Source of the DNA: Oceanospirillaceae bacterium
Lineage (GTDB): Bacteria; Pseudomonadota; Gammaproteobacteria; Pseudomonadales; Balneatricaceae
Assembly: GCA_013373085.1 (NCBI GenBank)
Contig: JABXIM010000038.1
Location: 1 to 64,000 of the forward strand
Reading direction: 5' to 3'
DNA: 64,000 bases
Part shown: positions 48,147 through 56,413 of the stretch, in pieces
Layout of the letters: each line of letters opens with the position of its first letter
Numbering within the stretch: the first letter of the stretch is position 1
The notes under the pieces: model-generated
What the model was told of the DNA's origin: nothing
The model's input: only the letters and a program-made list of their open reading frames with translations
Database searches by the model: none
Made by a program: the position numbers and the translations under genes

Positions 48147-48336
48147 GACTGATCTCTTTCCTTTTCGAACATTGCGGGCGGGGCGCCAATGAAACCATTA
48201 CCGCTGCCGGCCGTCGAGCCCTCAAGCTTAGCGTTTTTGCCTCTGCCGGGTCATCTACCGGATGCTCCGGCGCGGGCGATCTGCTAACGTTCCAGGACAG
48301 AGCGCGGGCAACCGAGAGCTATCAAGGAACGAAGTT

Positions 48337-49716
48337 ATGAACGATCCTCAAACACTGCTATCTCGGATGCTTGACGGCGGCGACCCGAGCAGCCAGCTGT
48401 TCGAACTGCTGTCCAGTCTCTGCCAGGGCGCGGTGGCCGTAGACCCGGACTGCCGGGTGCTGTGGATGAGTGATCAGTACCGCGACCTGATCGGCGTCCC
48501 GAAGGGAATGACGGTCATTGGCCGCCCGGTCGAGGAAATCCTGCCGACCACCGGCCTGCCCCGGGTCGTCCGCAGCGGCAAGCCCAACTTCGTCGATCTG
48601 ATGCAGATCAACGGTCGCTGGTGCCTGGTCACGCGGCTGCCGCTGAAAAAGCCTGACGGCAAAGTTTTCGGCGCCATTGGCTTCGTCTTCTACGACGATC
48701 TCGACAGTATTCAGCCATTGTTCGACAAATTCGCACGCCTGCGCAAGCGCCTCGAGTCGGAGAACCTGCTGCGTCCGTCCCGCTACGCCCTCGATGACAT
48801 CATCGGCGAGTCCACCGCAATGCAGCAGCTGCGACGTCAGGCGCTGCGTGCGGCGCAGCTCGATACCACCCTGCTGCTGCTGGGCGAGACCGGTACCGGC
48901 AAGGAGCTGCTGGCACAGGGTATTCACAACGCTTCGCCCCGCGCCGGCGGTCCCTTCGTCGGCATCAACATGGCGGCATTACCGGAATCGCTGGTCGAGG
49001 CCGAGCTATTCGGTGCGGCACCCGGTGCCTATACCGGGGCCGACCGCCAGGGCCGCAAGGGCAAGGTTCAGCTCGCCCATGGCGGCACGCTCTTCCTCGA
49101 CGAAATCGCCGAGATGCCGCTGCCGATGCAGGCCAAGCTGCTGCGTGTGCTGCAGGAACGGGAAGTCGAGGCGCTCGGTTCCAACCGCCTCGAGCAGGTC
49201 GATGTCCGCGTCATTGCCGCAACGGCCAAAGATTTGCGGGGACTCGTCGATCAGGGGGAATTCCGCGCCGACCTTTACTATCGCCTCAACGTATTGCCGA
49301 TACGGCTGCCACCACTGCGCGAGCGTCACGGCGATATTCCACTGATCAGTGACCGACTGTTGTCCCGCATCCAGCAGCAGGCGAACCTACCGGCATTGTC
49401 CCTGTCACAGGCCGCCCGCGACTGGCTCGAAACCTACAATTGGCCCGGTAACGTGCGCGAGCTGCACAACCGCCTGGAGCGGGCCTGCGTCATGGCCGAG
49501 GGCCAGGCCATAGAACCGGGGGACCTCGGGGCCGACGACGACCTGCCACGCAAACCGGCGCGTCCGCAACAGCTGGAAGAGATCCGCCAGCAGACCGAGT
49601 GGGAGGCGCTGCAGGAAGCGATCCGCCTGAGCGGAGGCAATAAAAGCCAGGCCGCCCGCCGCCTCGGCATCTCACGGGCAACCCTCTACGAGCACCTGAA
49701 GAAGTACAAGCCCTGA
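48337..49716 (+). CDS. Sigma54-dependent activator with PAS domain
   Basis: 459 residues from the ATG at 48337 (AAGGA ribosome site). N-terminal PAS-type sensor (about 20-130), AAA+ domain with Walker A GETGTGKE (183-190), sigma54-contact loop GAYTGA (230-235; Tyr in place of the usual Phe), Walker B GGTLFLDE (249-256) and a Fis-type helix-turn-helix at the end ([20 protein letters not shown]). No receiver domain, so it is switched by a ligand or partner through the PAS domain. No obvious target gene, and I could not find a good -24/-12 promoter in the window. Confidence 0.92.
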   Translation: MNDPQTLLSRMLDGGDPSSQLFELLSSLCQGAVAVDPDCRVLWMSDQYRDLIGVPKGMTVIGRPVEEILPTTGLPRVVRSGKPNFVDLMQINGRWCLVTRLPLKKPDGKVFGAIGFVFYDDLDSIQPLFDKFARLRKRLESENLLRPSRYALDDIIGESTAMQQLRRQALRAAQLDTTLLLLGETGTGKELLAQGIHNASPRAGGPFVGINMAALPESLVEAELFGAAPGAYTGADRQGRKGKVQLAHGGTLFLDEIAEMPLPMQAKLLRVLQEREVEALGSNRLEQVDVRVIAATAKDLRGLVDQGEFRADLYYRLNVLPIRLPPLRERHGDIPLISDRLLSRIQQQANLPALSLSQAARDWLETYNWPGNVRELHNRLERACVMAEGQAIEPGDLGADDDLPRKPARPQQLEEIRQQTEWEALQEAIRLSGGNKSQAARRLGISRATLYEHLKKYKP

Positions 49717-49859
49717 ACACGCCTTCGTTATTCACTTCCTGTATGGCGTGACAAGACAGCCAGACAATACTGTATCGAAACCCGTACAGCCATTACCGCT
49801 AATGTCGCCAGCGGATTCACACAATTTGTTGTTTTCCTTGCTTTTATAAAAACTGGTCT

Positions 49860-50066
49860 ACACTTTGCTGCAGTGCAACATAGAACCGTACGGCCTGATC
49901 GTCCTGACGATTCCGGCCCGGACAGCGGCTTCCCTGGTCGCGGCTTTCGGTTTACGACTTTCCGGGTTTGGGGACCGGGCACTTGCCGAGTGGCGTCTGT
50001 CACTCGCATCTCCTGCGGGCTTGTCACCCGCACTTTGGGGCGGACCTTTGTCCGCCCCCGTTTTTT
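49860..50066 (+). ncRNA. Candidate structured RNA (sRNA or leader) with three 3' hairpins
   Basis: Not a recognised RNA family. The 3' third has three adjacent hairpins: CGAGTG/CACTCG (49987-50006), TGCGGG/CCCGCA (50014-50032) and GGGGCGGAC/GTCCGCCCC (50037-50058) followed by six T. The start is uncertain; TACACT at 49859 is a possible -10, with TTGCTT 15 bp earlier. Alternatively this is just the 3' UTR of the activator gene or an attenuated leader of sixA. Confidence 0.4.
50037..50066 (+). terminator. Strong rho-independent terminator upstream of sixA
   Basis: Nine-bp perfect GC stem, CTTT tetraloop and a six-T tract on the plus strand. Lies 86 bp before the sixA start. Confidence 0.88.
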
Positions 50067-50151
50067 ACCGCAATGCAAAGCGCACCCTCCCTGGCAATTC
50101 CGGCGCTTTCGACCAATACTGCTACGACATCACGTGAACCTGGCCTCTCCG

Positions 50152-50649
50152 ATGAAAAAGCTCACGCTGATCCGGCACGCCAAATCCAGCTGGGACAACC
50201 CTGCGCTGGACGATTTCGACCGCCCCCTGAACAAACGAGGCGAACGCGACCTGCCCGCAATGGCACAGCGGGTCCGCAGGTTCGGCCTATTTCCAGACCG
50301 CCTGCTTTCCAGCGGCGCCGTGCGCGCGCTGACCACGGCCGAAGCCCTCGCCGATACGCTCGAACTGGATGACGAACAACAGCTGCTGGTCCTGCCGGAG
50401 CTGTACGAATCCTGTTATCAGACGCTGCTGCATCAGCTGCAGCAGCAGGACGACCACTGGCAGCACCTGATGGTGGTCGGTCACAACCCCGGTCTGGAAA
50501 ACCTCGGTTACTACCTGACCCACGAACGGCTGGTCAAATTTCCCACCTCTGCGGTGATGCATATCCACCTCAGCATCACGCGCTGGTGCGAGCTGGCCGA
50601 GTCCTGCGGCAACCTCGAGCTGTTCGACTATCCGAAAAAGCATCAATAA
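50152..50649 (+). CDS. sixA: Phosphohistidine phosphatase SixA-type
   Basis: 165 residues from the ATG at 50152. The histidine-phosphatase signature LTLIRHAKSSWDN (nucleophile H9), LLSSGAVRALTTAEA and the second histidine in VVGHNPGLENL mark the SixA branch. It removes phosphate from phosphohistidine on proteins such as HPt domains or the nitrogen phosphotransferase system. The ORF extends upstream through the RNA terminator, so the internal ATG is the true start. Confidence 0.92.
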   Translation: MKKLTLIRHAKSSWDNPALDDFDRPLNKRGERDLPAMAQRVRRFGLFPDRLLSSGAVRALTTAEALADTLELDDEQQLLVLPELYESCYQTLLHQLQQQDDHWQHLMVVGHNPGLENLGYYLTHERLVKFPTSAVMHIHLSITRWCELAESCGNLELFDYPKKHQ

Positions 50650-50734
50650 ACATTATTAGAAGCATCAACGACCGTTATATCTGTTTATAGCCCTGCCTGC
50701 GGTAAACTTGTCCTTTTGCCGCCCGGAGCCTGGC

Positions 50735-51697
50735 TTGGACCTTTACCTTCAATCACTGCAATTCACCGCCGGGGTCGTTATTCCGATCTTCGTCATCGTC
50801 CTGCTCGGCTACCTGCTCAGGCGCTGGCAACTGATCGACGATGCCTTCATCAACACCGCCTCCCGCCTGGTCTTCATCGTCGCCCTGCCGACGCTGGTGT
50901 TCATGTCGATCGCCGGTACCGACTTTCAGGCTGTGTTCAACCCGGCCCAGCTCGGCTTCGTCTTCAGCGGCGTGCTGCTCAGCTTCGTCACGACCTGGTG
51001 GTTGGCGGCGCGGCGAATCAAGGCGCCCGAGGATCTCGGCGCCTTCGTGCAGGGCGCCTTTCGCAGCAACTACGGCATCATCGGTCTGGCGCTGAGCTAC
51101 AACCTGTTCGGCAACGGCGGCCTGAGCCAGGCGTCGATGCTGCTGGCGCTGGTCATTCCGATGTTCAACGTGCTCTCGGTCATTGCCCTGACCGTACCGA
51201 TGCAGGGCCGCGATGGCGGCGCGATCAGCGTTCCGCAGATTCTGAAGGCGGTGATCAGGAACCCGCTAATCATCGCGGTGCTGCTGGCGTTGCCGTTTTC
51301 CTATTTCGGTCTGCACCTGCCGGAAACACTCGACACCACGGGGCGGTATTTCGCCAACCTGACACTGCCGCTGGCGCTGCTGACGATCGGCGGCACTCTG
51401 GATCTCAAGAGTCTCAGACGCAGTTCCGGCATGGCTTTCTGGGCCAGTGCTATCAAGCTGTTACTGGTGCCATCGGTCATGACTCTGGTCGCCGGTCTGA
51501 TCGGTTTCTCCGGTCAGGACCTGGCGATGCTGTTCGTGCTGTTCGGTTGCCCCACCGCCGCCGCCGCCTTCGTCATGGCGCGCGCCATGGGTGCCAATGC
51601 CCAACTGTCGGCGAACATTATCCTGATCACCACGCTGGGCTCCATTCTCACGCTCAGCAGCGGTATCTTCGCATTGCGTCTGATGGCAGTCATATGA
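50735..51697 (+). CDS. AEC-family permease
   Basis: 320 residues from a TTG start with a GGAG ribosome site six bases upstream; an earlier TTG lacks one. About ten hydrophobic helices; text such as FVIVLLGYLLRRWQLID, FRSNYGIIGLALSYNLFG and FGCPTAAAAFVMARAMG is typical of the auxin-efflux-carrier-like family (malate, malonate or amino-acid derivative transport). Ligand unknown. Alone on its strand between sixA and the metal permease. Confidence 0.9.
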   Translation: MDLYLQSLQFTAGVVIPIFVIVLLGYLLRRWQLIDDAFINTASRLVFIVALPTLVFMSIAGTDFQAVFNPAQLGFVFSGVLLSFVTTWWLAARRIKAPEDLGAFVQGAFRSNYGIIGLALSYNLFGNGGLSQASMLLALVIPMFNVLSVIALTVPMQGRDGGAISVPQILKAVIRNPLIIAVLLALPFSYFGLHLPETLDTTGRYFANLTLPLALLTIGGTLDLKSLRRSSGMAFWASAIKLLLVPSVMTLVAGLIGFSGQDLAMLFVLFGCPTAAAAFVMARAMGANAQLSANIILITTLGSILTLSSGIFALRLMAVI

Positions 51698-51734
51698 GCA
51701 CCGACGCCGATGGTCTTATGACGTTTGTGCACTG

Positions 51735-51752
51735 CAACCGGGATCAGGGTTG
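51735..51752. promoter_or_regulatory. Dyad upstream of the metal permease
   Basis: CAACC and GGTTG arms separated by 8 bp, 40 bp before the permease start and next to AT-rich TTTTATGCTATAGAT. It could be an operator of a metal-responsive regulator, but the promoter geometry of MerR-type sites is not met. Weak. Confidence 0.25.
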
Positions 51753-51791
51753 TTTTATGCTATAGATAAAAGCCTTTCAACGAGCGCTCCC

Positions 51792-52865
51792 ATGCTGATC
51801 GACTTTCTGAGCAACCTGATCGATCTCTATCTCGACACGGCGTTCTGGCTGCTGGCAGGGCTGGCGCTGGCCGGGTTGATCAAAGGCTGGATTCCGCAGG
51901 CGCTGGTGCGCCACTGGCTTGACGGGCGCGGGCCCGGTACGGTGGTGCGCGCGTCGCTGATCGGTGCGCCACTGCCTCTGTGTTCCTGCGGTGTGTTACC
52001 GGCGGCGATCGGCCTGCGCCGTGCCGGCGCCTCCAAGCCCTCGACAGTCTCCTTCCTGATCGCCACCCCCGAGACCGGCGTCGACTCAGTCGCCCTGTCC
52101 TACGCGCTGCTCGGCCCCGTTCTGGCGGTGGTACGCCCGGTCGCCGCCATTCTCAGCGCCATATTCAGCGGCCTGCTGGTGCTGGGACTGGATCGCCGCC
52201 AGGACAGGGTACCGGACGCGCCCTCCACCGCTGCGTGCTGCAGCAAAAGCGAGGAAAGCTGTGGCGCCGGGCATCAGCACAACCATGACCAGCCGGCGCC
52301 GAAAGAAACCTTTATCCACAGCCTGACGGAGCTGGTCGACGATATCGCTGTCTGGCTGGCCTTCGGGCTGGTGCTGGCGGCGCTGGTCAGTACCCTGGTC
52401 GAGCCTTCAGCACTGCTCGAGGTCGGCGAGAGCGTATGGACGCTGCTGCTGATGCTGCTGGTCGGACTGCCGCTGTACATCTGCGCCACCGCCTCGACCC
52501 CGCTGGCAGCCGCAATGCTGGCCGCAGGTCTGTCGCCGGGGGCGGTTCTGGTGTTCATGCTGGTGGGACCGGCAACCAATATCGCCTCGCTGGGCATCCT
52601 CAGCCGGGAACTCGGCGTGCGTACCGTGGTGCTCTACCTGACGGGCATCTGCAGCAGCGCGCTGCTGCTGGGCTATGCCACCAATCTGCTGCTCGATGCC
52701 GGGCAACTGCAGCTGCCACAGGCACTGCCGACCGACACCACAGGCGGCATACTCTTCGCGGCGCTGCAGTGGCTCTCGGCCGGCGTGCTGTTACTGCTGG
52801 CCATCCGGCCGTTGCGCCGGCGCCTGCTGCCGGCCGAGGTCGGAGACGGTTGCTGCAACTCCTGA
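51792..52865 (+). CDS. SO_0444-type Cu/Zn efflux permease with Cys/His-rich loop
   Basis: 357 residues from the ATG at 51792. About eight to ten helices of the DUF318/ArsP-like permease fold, with the PLCSCG motif (C64, C66) in the first half and LYICATASTPLAAAML in the second. The cytoplasmic loop at about 149-165 is rich in metal ligands (CCSKSEESCGAGHQHNHD), and the C-terminus ends CCNS. These features match the SO_0444 family of predicted copper/zinc exporters. The adjacent downstream gene encodes a LysR regulator in the opposite orientation. Confidence 0.88.
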   Translation: MLIDFLSNLIDLYLDTAFWLLAGLALAGLIKGWIPQALVRHWLDGRGPGTVVRASLIGAPLPLCSCGVLPAAIGLRRAGASKPSTVSFLIATPETGVDSVALSYALLGPVLAVVRPVAAILSAIFSGLLVLGLDRRQDRVPDAPSTAACCSKSEESCGAGHQHNHDQPAPKETFIHSLTELVDDIAVWLAFGLVLAALVSTLVEPSALLEVGESVWTLLLMLLVGLPLYICATASTPLAAAMLAAGLSPGAVLVFMLVGPATNIASLGILSRELGVRTVVLYLTGICSSALLLGYATNLLLDAGQLQLPQALPTDTTGGILFAALQWLSAGVLLLLAIRPLRRRLLPAEVGDGCCNS

Positions 52866-52891
52866 ACCTTTAGCTGGCGGGCACCCGCCCG

Positions 52892-52917
52892 CGTGGGAGC
52901 GGCGCCCTCGCTGCGAA
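52892..52917. repeat. REP-like unit (third copy of the GTGGGAGC family)
   Basis: CGTGGGAGCGGCGCCCTCGC then TGCGAA, closely matching the unit at 36372. Lies between converging permease and LysR genes; a complementary GGGCGCGGCGCC lies about 20 bp further on, so it can fold with it. Confidence 0.6.
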
Positions 52918-52968
52918 CAATGTGGAAGCCGCCGGGCGCGGCGCCTTGTAACGGGGGACCGTTGCCCC

Positions 52969-53898
52969 TTACGCCAGGCTTTCGGCCAGCAGTTCGGCAT
53001 AGGGGTTGTGTTCGCGTAACGCATCGACGAACCAATGCAGTGCACGCCCCTGGTTGCTGCTGTGCCAGGCGACATAGTGGCTGTGATCGCTGCGCACCAG
53101 CTCTACCTCGATCTCCCTGAGCTCGCCGCTCGCCAGATAGGGCGCGGCACGAAAACGCGGCAGGTAGCCGATGCCAAGCCCCGCCAGCTGCGCCTTCAGC
53201 TTGGCGTCGAAGTCGGGTACGAACAACCGCGGCTGGCTTTCTACGAGGCCGTAGGTCAGCGTCGGCAGCCGCGTCGAGCTGTCCGGAATCACCACTGAAG
53301 TAAAGCGCCGCAGGGCATCGCGTTTGATCGGCTGCTCCAGCGCGCAGACCGGATGATCCGGCGCCGCGACGTAGCAGAAGGCACCGTCCGGCATCAGCGG
53401 CAGCGGCAAGGTCTCGTAGGAGCGCCCTTCCGGCGGCAGTCCCGGCGCACCGATCACCAGGTCCGCCCGCCCCTCGTGGAGACAGTCCCAGGTGCCCGCG
53501 AGGGTTTCGTAACGCAGCGCCAGGTGGATATCCGGTTGCTCCTGCTGAAAGCGCCGCAGCAACGGGAAGATCAGCTCGATCGGGAAAATGCCGTTGATGG
53601 CGATGGTCAGCTGCGCCTCCCAGCCGTGCGCCATGCGCTGTGCCATCTCGGCCAGCGACTCGGTGGCCTCGAGGATCTGGCGACCGTGCTGCAGCAGCAT
53701 CCGCCCCACCGGGGTCAGCACCATGCGCCGCCCCTGCTTCTCGAACACCTTGATATCATGCTCCTCCTCCAGTCGTTGTACCGTGTAGGTAATCGCAGAG
53801 GGGACGCGATAGAGCGCCTCGGCAGCAGCAGCGAAACTGCCGTGACGATCGATGGCATCCAGTACCTTGAGGGCTTCGAGGGAAATCTGAGCGGGCAT
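52969..53898 (-). CDS. LysR-family transcriptional regulator
   Basis: 309 residues from the ATG at 53898; the ORF extends upstream without support. N-terminal winged helix (LEALKVLDAIDRHGSFAAAA, then LTPVGRMLLQHG) and a substrate-binding domain (LTIAINGIFPIELIFPLLRR, EGRADLVIGAPGLPPEGRSY). Binds DNA as a tetramer and responds to a small ligand. No divergent partner gene fits the usual layout: the adjacent ankyrin gene is divergent with an 87-bp gap and could be its target. Confidence 0.92.
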   Translation of the reverse strand: MPAQISLEALKVLDAIDRHGSFAAAAEALYRVPSAITYTVQRLEEEHDIKVFEKQGRRMVLTPVGRMLLQHGRQILEATESLAEMAQRMAHGWEAQLTIAINGIFPIELIFPLLRRFQQEQPDIHLALRYETLAGTWDCLHEGRADLVIGAPGLPPEGRSYETLPLPLMPDGAFCYVAAPDHPVCALEQPIKRDALRRFTSVVIPDSSTRLPTLTYGLVESQPRLFVPDFDAKLKAQLAGLGIGYLPRFRAAPYLASGELREIEVELVRSDHSHYVAWHSSNQGRALHWFVDALREHNPYAELLAESLA

Positions 53899-53985
53899 CG
53901 TGCATCCTGGGATAAAATCAGGTTTACATGATTCTAACCGACAGGGCCCGGAAACGGGGCTTTCATCGACCGGGGACAACGACTG

Positions 53986-54609
53986 ATGCTTAATCCATTC
54001 CGGGACAGCAGACCGGAAAAGCTTGTTCGGGCCATCGAAAAGGACGACGCCGTGGCGTTGGCCAAAGTGTTGAGCAAGGCCGATACCGACTTTCTCAACC
54101 GTCCGCTTCATGACAGCCGGCACGCGGCGGAACTCGCCATTCTTGCCGGCCGGCCGAAGCTACTGGTCCAGATCCTCGCCGCCGGCGCCGATACCCATGG
54201 CCACGCCCGTGATGGCCACAGCCTGATGGAATGCGCGCTGCTCCATCCGCACGAAAGCCTGGGCCTTATCGGCGCCCTGCTGCAGGCCGGAGCGGACCCG
54301 AACGCCGCCGGCCACGATGGGCAGCCCCCGCTGCACGCCTGCTTCGATCATTGCCCGCCCGAGCGGCTGATGCTACATCTGAGCAGGCTGTTGCAATCCG
54401 GCGCCGCCATCGACTGCCGAGACCGTGACGGCCGTTCGCTGATCGACCGGGCACTGCTCAGCCAACGCCGGGAGCTGATACACTTTGTCATTCATTCCGG
54501 GTGCACCTTCCCCGATAACGCGCCCGGATCACTGGACGCCGAAACCTGGGAGTACGCCCGCAGGTGCTGTCAGGACTACCAGATCCGGCAGCAGTTTCTG
54601 GCCAACTGA
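53986..54609 (+). CDS. Ankyrin-repeat protein
   Basis: 207 residues without signal peptide or helices. Residues about 30-180 contain four ankyrin-like units; the clearest are SRHAAELAILAGRPKLLVQI, LLQAGADPNAAGHDGQPPLH and DRDGRSLIDRALLSQRRELI. Ankyrin repeats bind other proteins. It starts 87 bp from the divergent LysR gene and is followed after 38 bp by the asparaginase gene on the same strand. Confidence 0.88.
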   Translation: MLNPFRDSRPEKLVRAIEKDDAVALAKVLSKADTDFLNRPLHDSRHAAELAILAGRPKLLVQILAAGADTHGHARDGHSLMECALLHPHESLGLIGALLQAGADPNAAGHDGQPPLHACFDHCPPERLMLHLSRLLQSGAAIDCRDRDGRSLIDRALLSQRRELIHFVIHSGCTFPDNAPGSLDAETWEYARRCCQDYQIRQQFLAN

Positions 54610-54647
54610 GCAATCGGCGCTGGCCTTTGCCCTGGAGACAAGTGCCC

Positions 54648-55661
54648 ATGAAATCCAACGTACTGATCATCCATACCGGCGGTACGATCGGCATGCACCC
54701 GTCAGACCAAGGCTATGTGCCGGTGCCGGGCTTCGAGGCCCTGCTGCGGGAACGCCTGATCGGCCAGGCCCATCAAAATCTGCCCCGCTTCGACCTGCTG
54801 GAGTTCGAAAAGCTCATCGACAGCTCCAATATACAGCCCTCCGACTGGACCCGGATCGGCCGTACCCTGGTGGACAAGTACGCGCAATACGACGGTTTCG
54901 TGGTACTCCACGGCACCGACACCATGGCCTACACCGCCGCGATGCTGTCGTTTATGCTGCAGGGACTCGACAAGCCTGTGATCCTGACCGGCTCCCAGAT
55001 CCCGTTGATCGAACCGCGCAACGACGCCCTCGATAACCTCGTTACGGCTTTGATCATCGCCGGCAATTACCCGGTACCCGAGGTGAGCCTCTACTTCAAC
55101 GGCCGCCTGCTGCGCGGAAACCGGGCCTGCAAGTTGAGAGCGACCGGCTTCGATGCCTTCGATACGCCCAACTGCCCCTGGCTGGGACAGGTCGGCATCC
55201 ATATCGAGCTGCAGGAGCATCTGCTGCTGGAACGGGGAACCCCGCAATTCCTGGTGCCGGATTTCGACCCTCAGGCGGTGTCGCTGCTGCACCTCTATCC
55301 CGGGATACCTGGCGCGCTGGCCGCCCAACTGCTGCAGAACCCGGCGCTGAAGGGACTCTTGCTTCGCAGTTACGGCGTCGGCAACCCGCCAGACGGCAAC
55401 CGCGAGTTGATGGATGCGCTGATCGACGCGGAACATCGCGGCGTCGTCGTCGTCAATCTGACCCAATGCCTGCAGGGCAAGGTCAGCCAGGGCGCTTACG
55501 CCACCGGAGCGACGCTGAACCGTCTCGGCGTGGTACCGGGCAGCGACCTGACAGTGGAAGCCGCCTTCACCAAGCTACACTTCCTGATTGCCCGGGGCCT
55601 GAACGCCGACCAGATCCGGGAACAGATGCAGGTCTCCATCTGCGGCGAACAGAGTTCGTAG
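54648..55661 (+). CDS. ansA: Type I asparaginase
   Basis: 337 residues from the ATG at 54648. The two threonine nucleophile motifs are present: LIIHTGGTIGMHPSDQG (first Thr) and VVLHGTDTMAYTAAMLSF (second Thr, with Asp). LTGSQIPLIEPRNDALDN also fits. No signal peptide, so a cytoplasmic type I enzyme that hydrolyses asparagine to aspartate and ammonia. Its TAG stop lies inside a GTAGGATGGG palindrome arm. Confidence 0.94.
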   Translation: MKSNVLIIHTGGTIGMHPSDQGYVPVPGFEALLRERLIGQAHQNLPRFDLLEFEKLIDSSNIQPSDWTRIGRTLVDKYAQYDGFVVLHGTDTMAYTAAMLSFMLQGLDKPVILTGSQIPLIEPRNDALDNLVTALIIAGNYPVPEVSLYFNGRLLRGNRACKLRATGFDAFDTPNCPWLGQVGIHIELQEHLLLERGTPQFLVPDFDPQAVSLLHLYPGIPGALAAQLLQNPALKGLLLRSYGVGNPPDGNRELMDALIDAEHRGVVVVNLTQCLQGKVSQGAYATGATLNRLGVVPGSDLTVEAAFTKLHFLIARGLNADQIREQMQVSICGEQSS

Positions 55662-55770
55662 GATGGGTGGAACGGCGCTTGAACATCGGCTTTCCGATCG
55701 TGATGCCATTCGGCTACCCCTACCCAGGCGGCTCCACCCATCCTACGGCTGCATCGCTTGTCCCACCCTA
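55658..55770. repeat. Extragenic palindrome, GTAGGATGGG family, spanning both neighbouring stops
   Basis: Perfect 14-bp arms GTAGGATGGGTGGA (55658-55671) and TCCACCCATCCTAC (55733-55746) with a 61-nt spacer. A further CCCACCCTAC unit follows at 55762-55771. The ansA stop codon uses the TAG of the first arm and the MOSC gene's stop uses the CTA of the last unit. Same family as 29518. Confidence 0.8.
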
Positions 55771-56268
55771 CGCCCGGTCCGGGCCGCTTTGTTCGTCCTC
55801 GACGGCGATCACGCTGTCGCCAACCCGTATCCGCCCGCCCTCGATAACGCGGGCACAGAGGCCGCCAATACCACGCATGGCGTTGAAGCCACCGGGCCCT
55901 AACGCCTTTTCCATGCGTGAACAGGGATGGCACTGCCCGGCCCCCTCCAGCAACACCTCGCCAATCCGGAAACGCCGGCCGCTGAGTGCCTGCAGGCTGA
56001 TACCGCGAACCAGCAGGTTGCGTCGCAACAGCCGCGGGTCAACGGAGTCGACGTGCAGCAGCGATGCCAGCACCGGCAGCATTTCGGCCTGAAAAAGCGT
56101 GACCTGGCGCTTGCTGTCGACACGCCCCTGGAAGCGATCGCCAACGATGCCCGTTCCCGGCGCAATCTCCGCCTGCTGCAGGCCCTGCATCGCCTCCTCG
56201 CGGGACGGACGAATCAGTATCCGCTCCAGGCGCCCCTGTTGCGGCAGCGTTGCCAGTAACTGCGCCAT
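55768..56268 (-). CDS. MOSC-domain protein
   Basis: 166 residues if started at 56268; an ATG four codons upstream (56280) is also possible. Text such as AEIAPGTGIVGDRFQGRVDS, QVTLFQAEMLPVLA and the cysteine motif GAGQCHPCSRMEKALGPGG is the MOSC (molybdenum cofactor sulfurase C-terminal) fold. Family members carry sulfur or handle N-hydroxylated compounds with molybdenum cofactor (YiiM, mARC). Converges with ansA through the shared palindrome. Confidence 0.9.
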   Translation of the reverse strand: MAQLLATLPQQGRLERILIRPSREEAMQGLQQAEIAPGTGIVGDRFQGRVDSKRQVTLFQAEMLPVLASLLHVDSVDPRLLRRNLLVRGISLQALSGRRFRIGEVLLEGAGQCHPCSRMEKALGPGGFNAMRGIGGLCARVIEGGRIRVGDSVIAVEDEQSGPDRA

Positions 56269-56413
56269 ATTCCCACGCATAGTTGCCGCCAATCGGCGCC
56301 CTCGTATAATGAAGTTCAGTCTATGTGCGCCCCTGCACAGCCGCCTTCGACAGACCATGGACAGCTTCCGTCGAGCCACCTCCGGGCGCCACTTCAACTC
56401 AAGGATAGAATGC

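Larger units (their letters stand above)
49717..50151. other. 435-bp intergenic region between the sigma54 activator and sixA
   Basis: Begins AT-rich (to about 49860) and then holds a GC-rich stretch with several hairpins ending in a strong terminator (listed separately). No ORF with convincing start. About 85 bp remain between that terminator and the sixA start, so sixA needs its own promoter or read-through. Confidence 0.5.

Noticed and set aside
50716-51765. 349-residue plus-strand ORF over the AEC permease
   Set aside because: Different frame from the hydrophobic permease; strongly charged R/Q-rich shadow.
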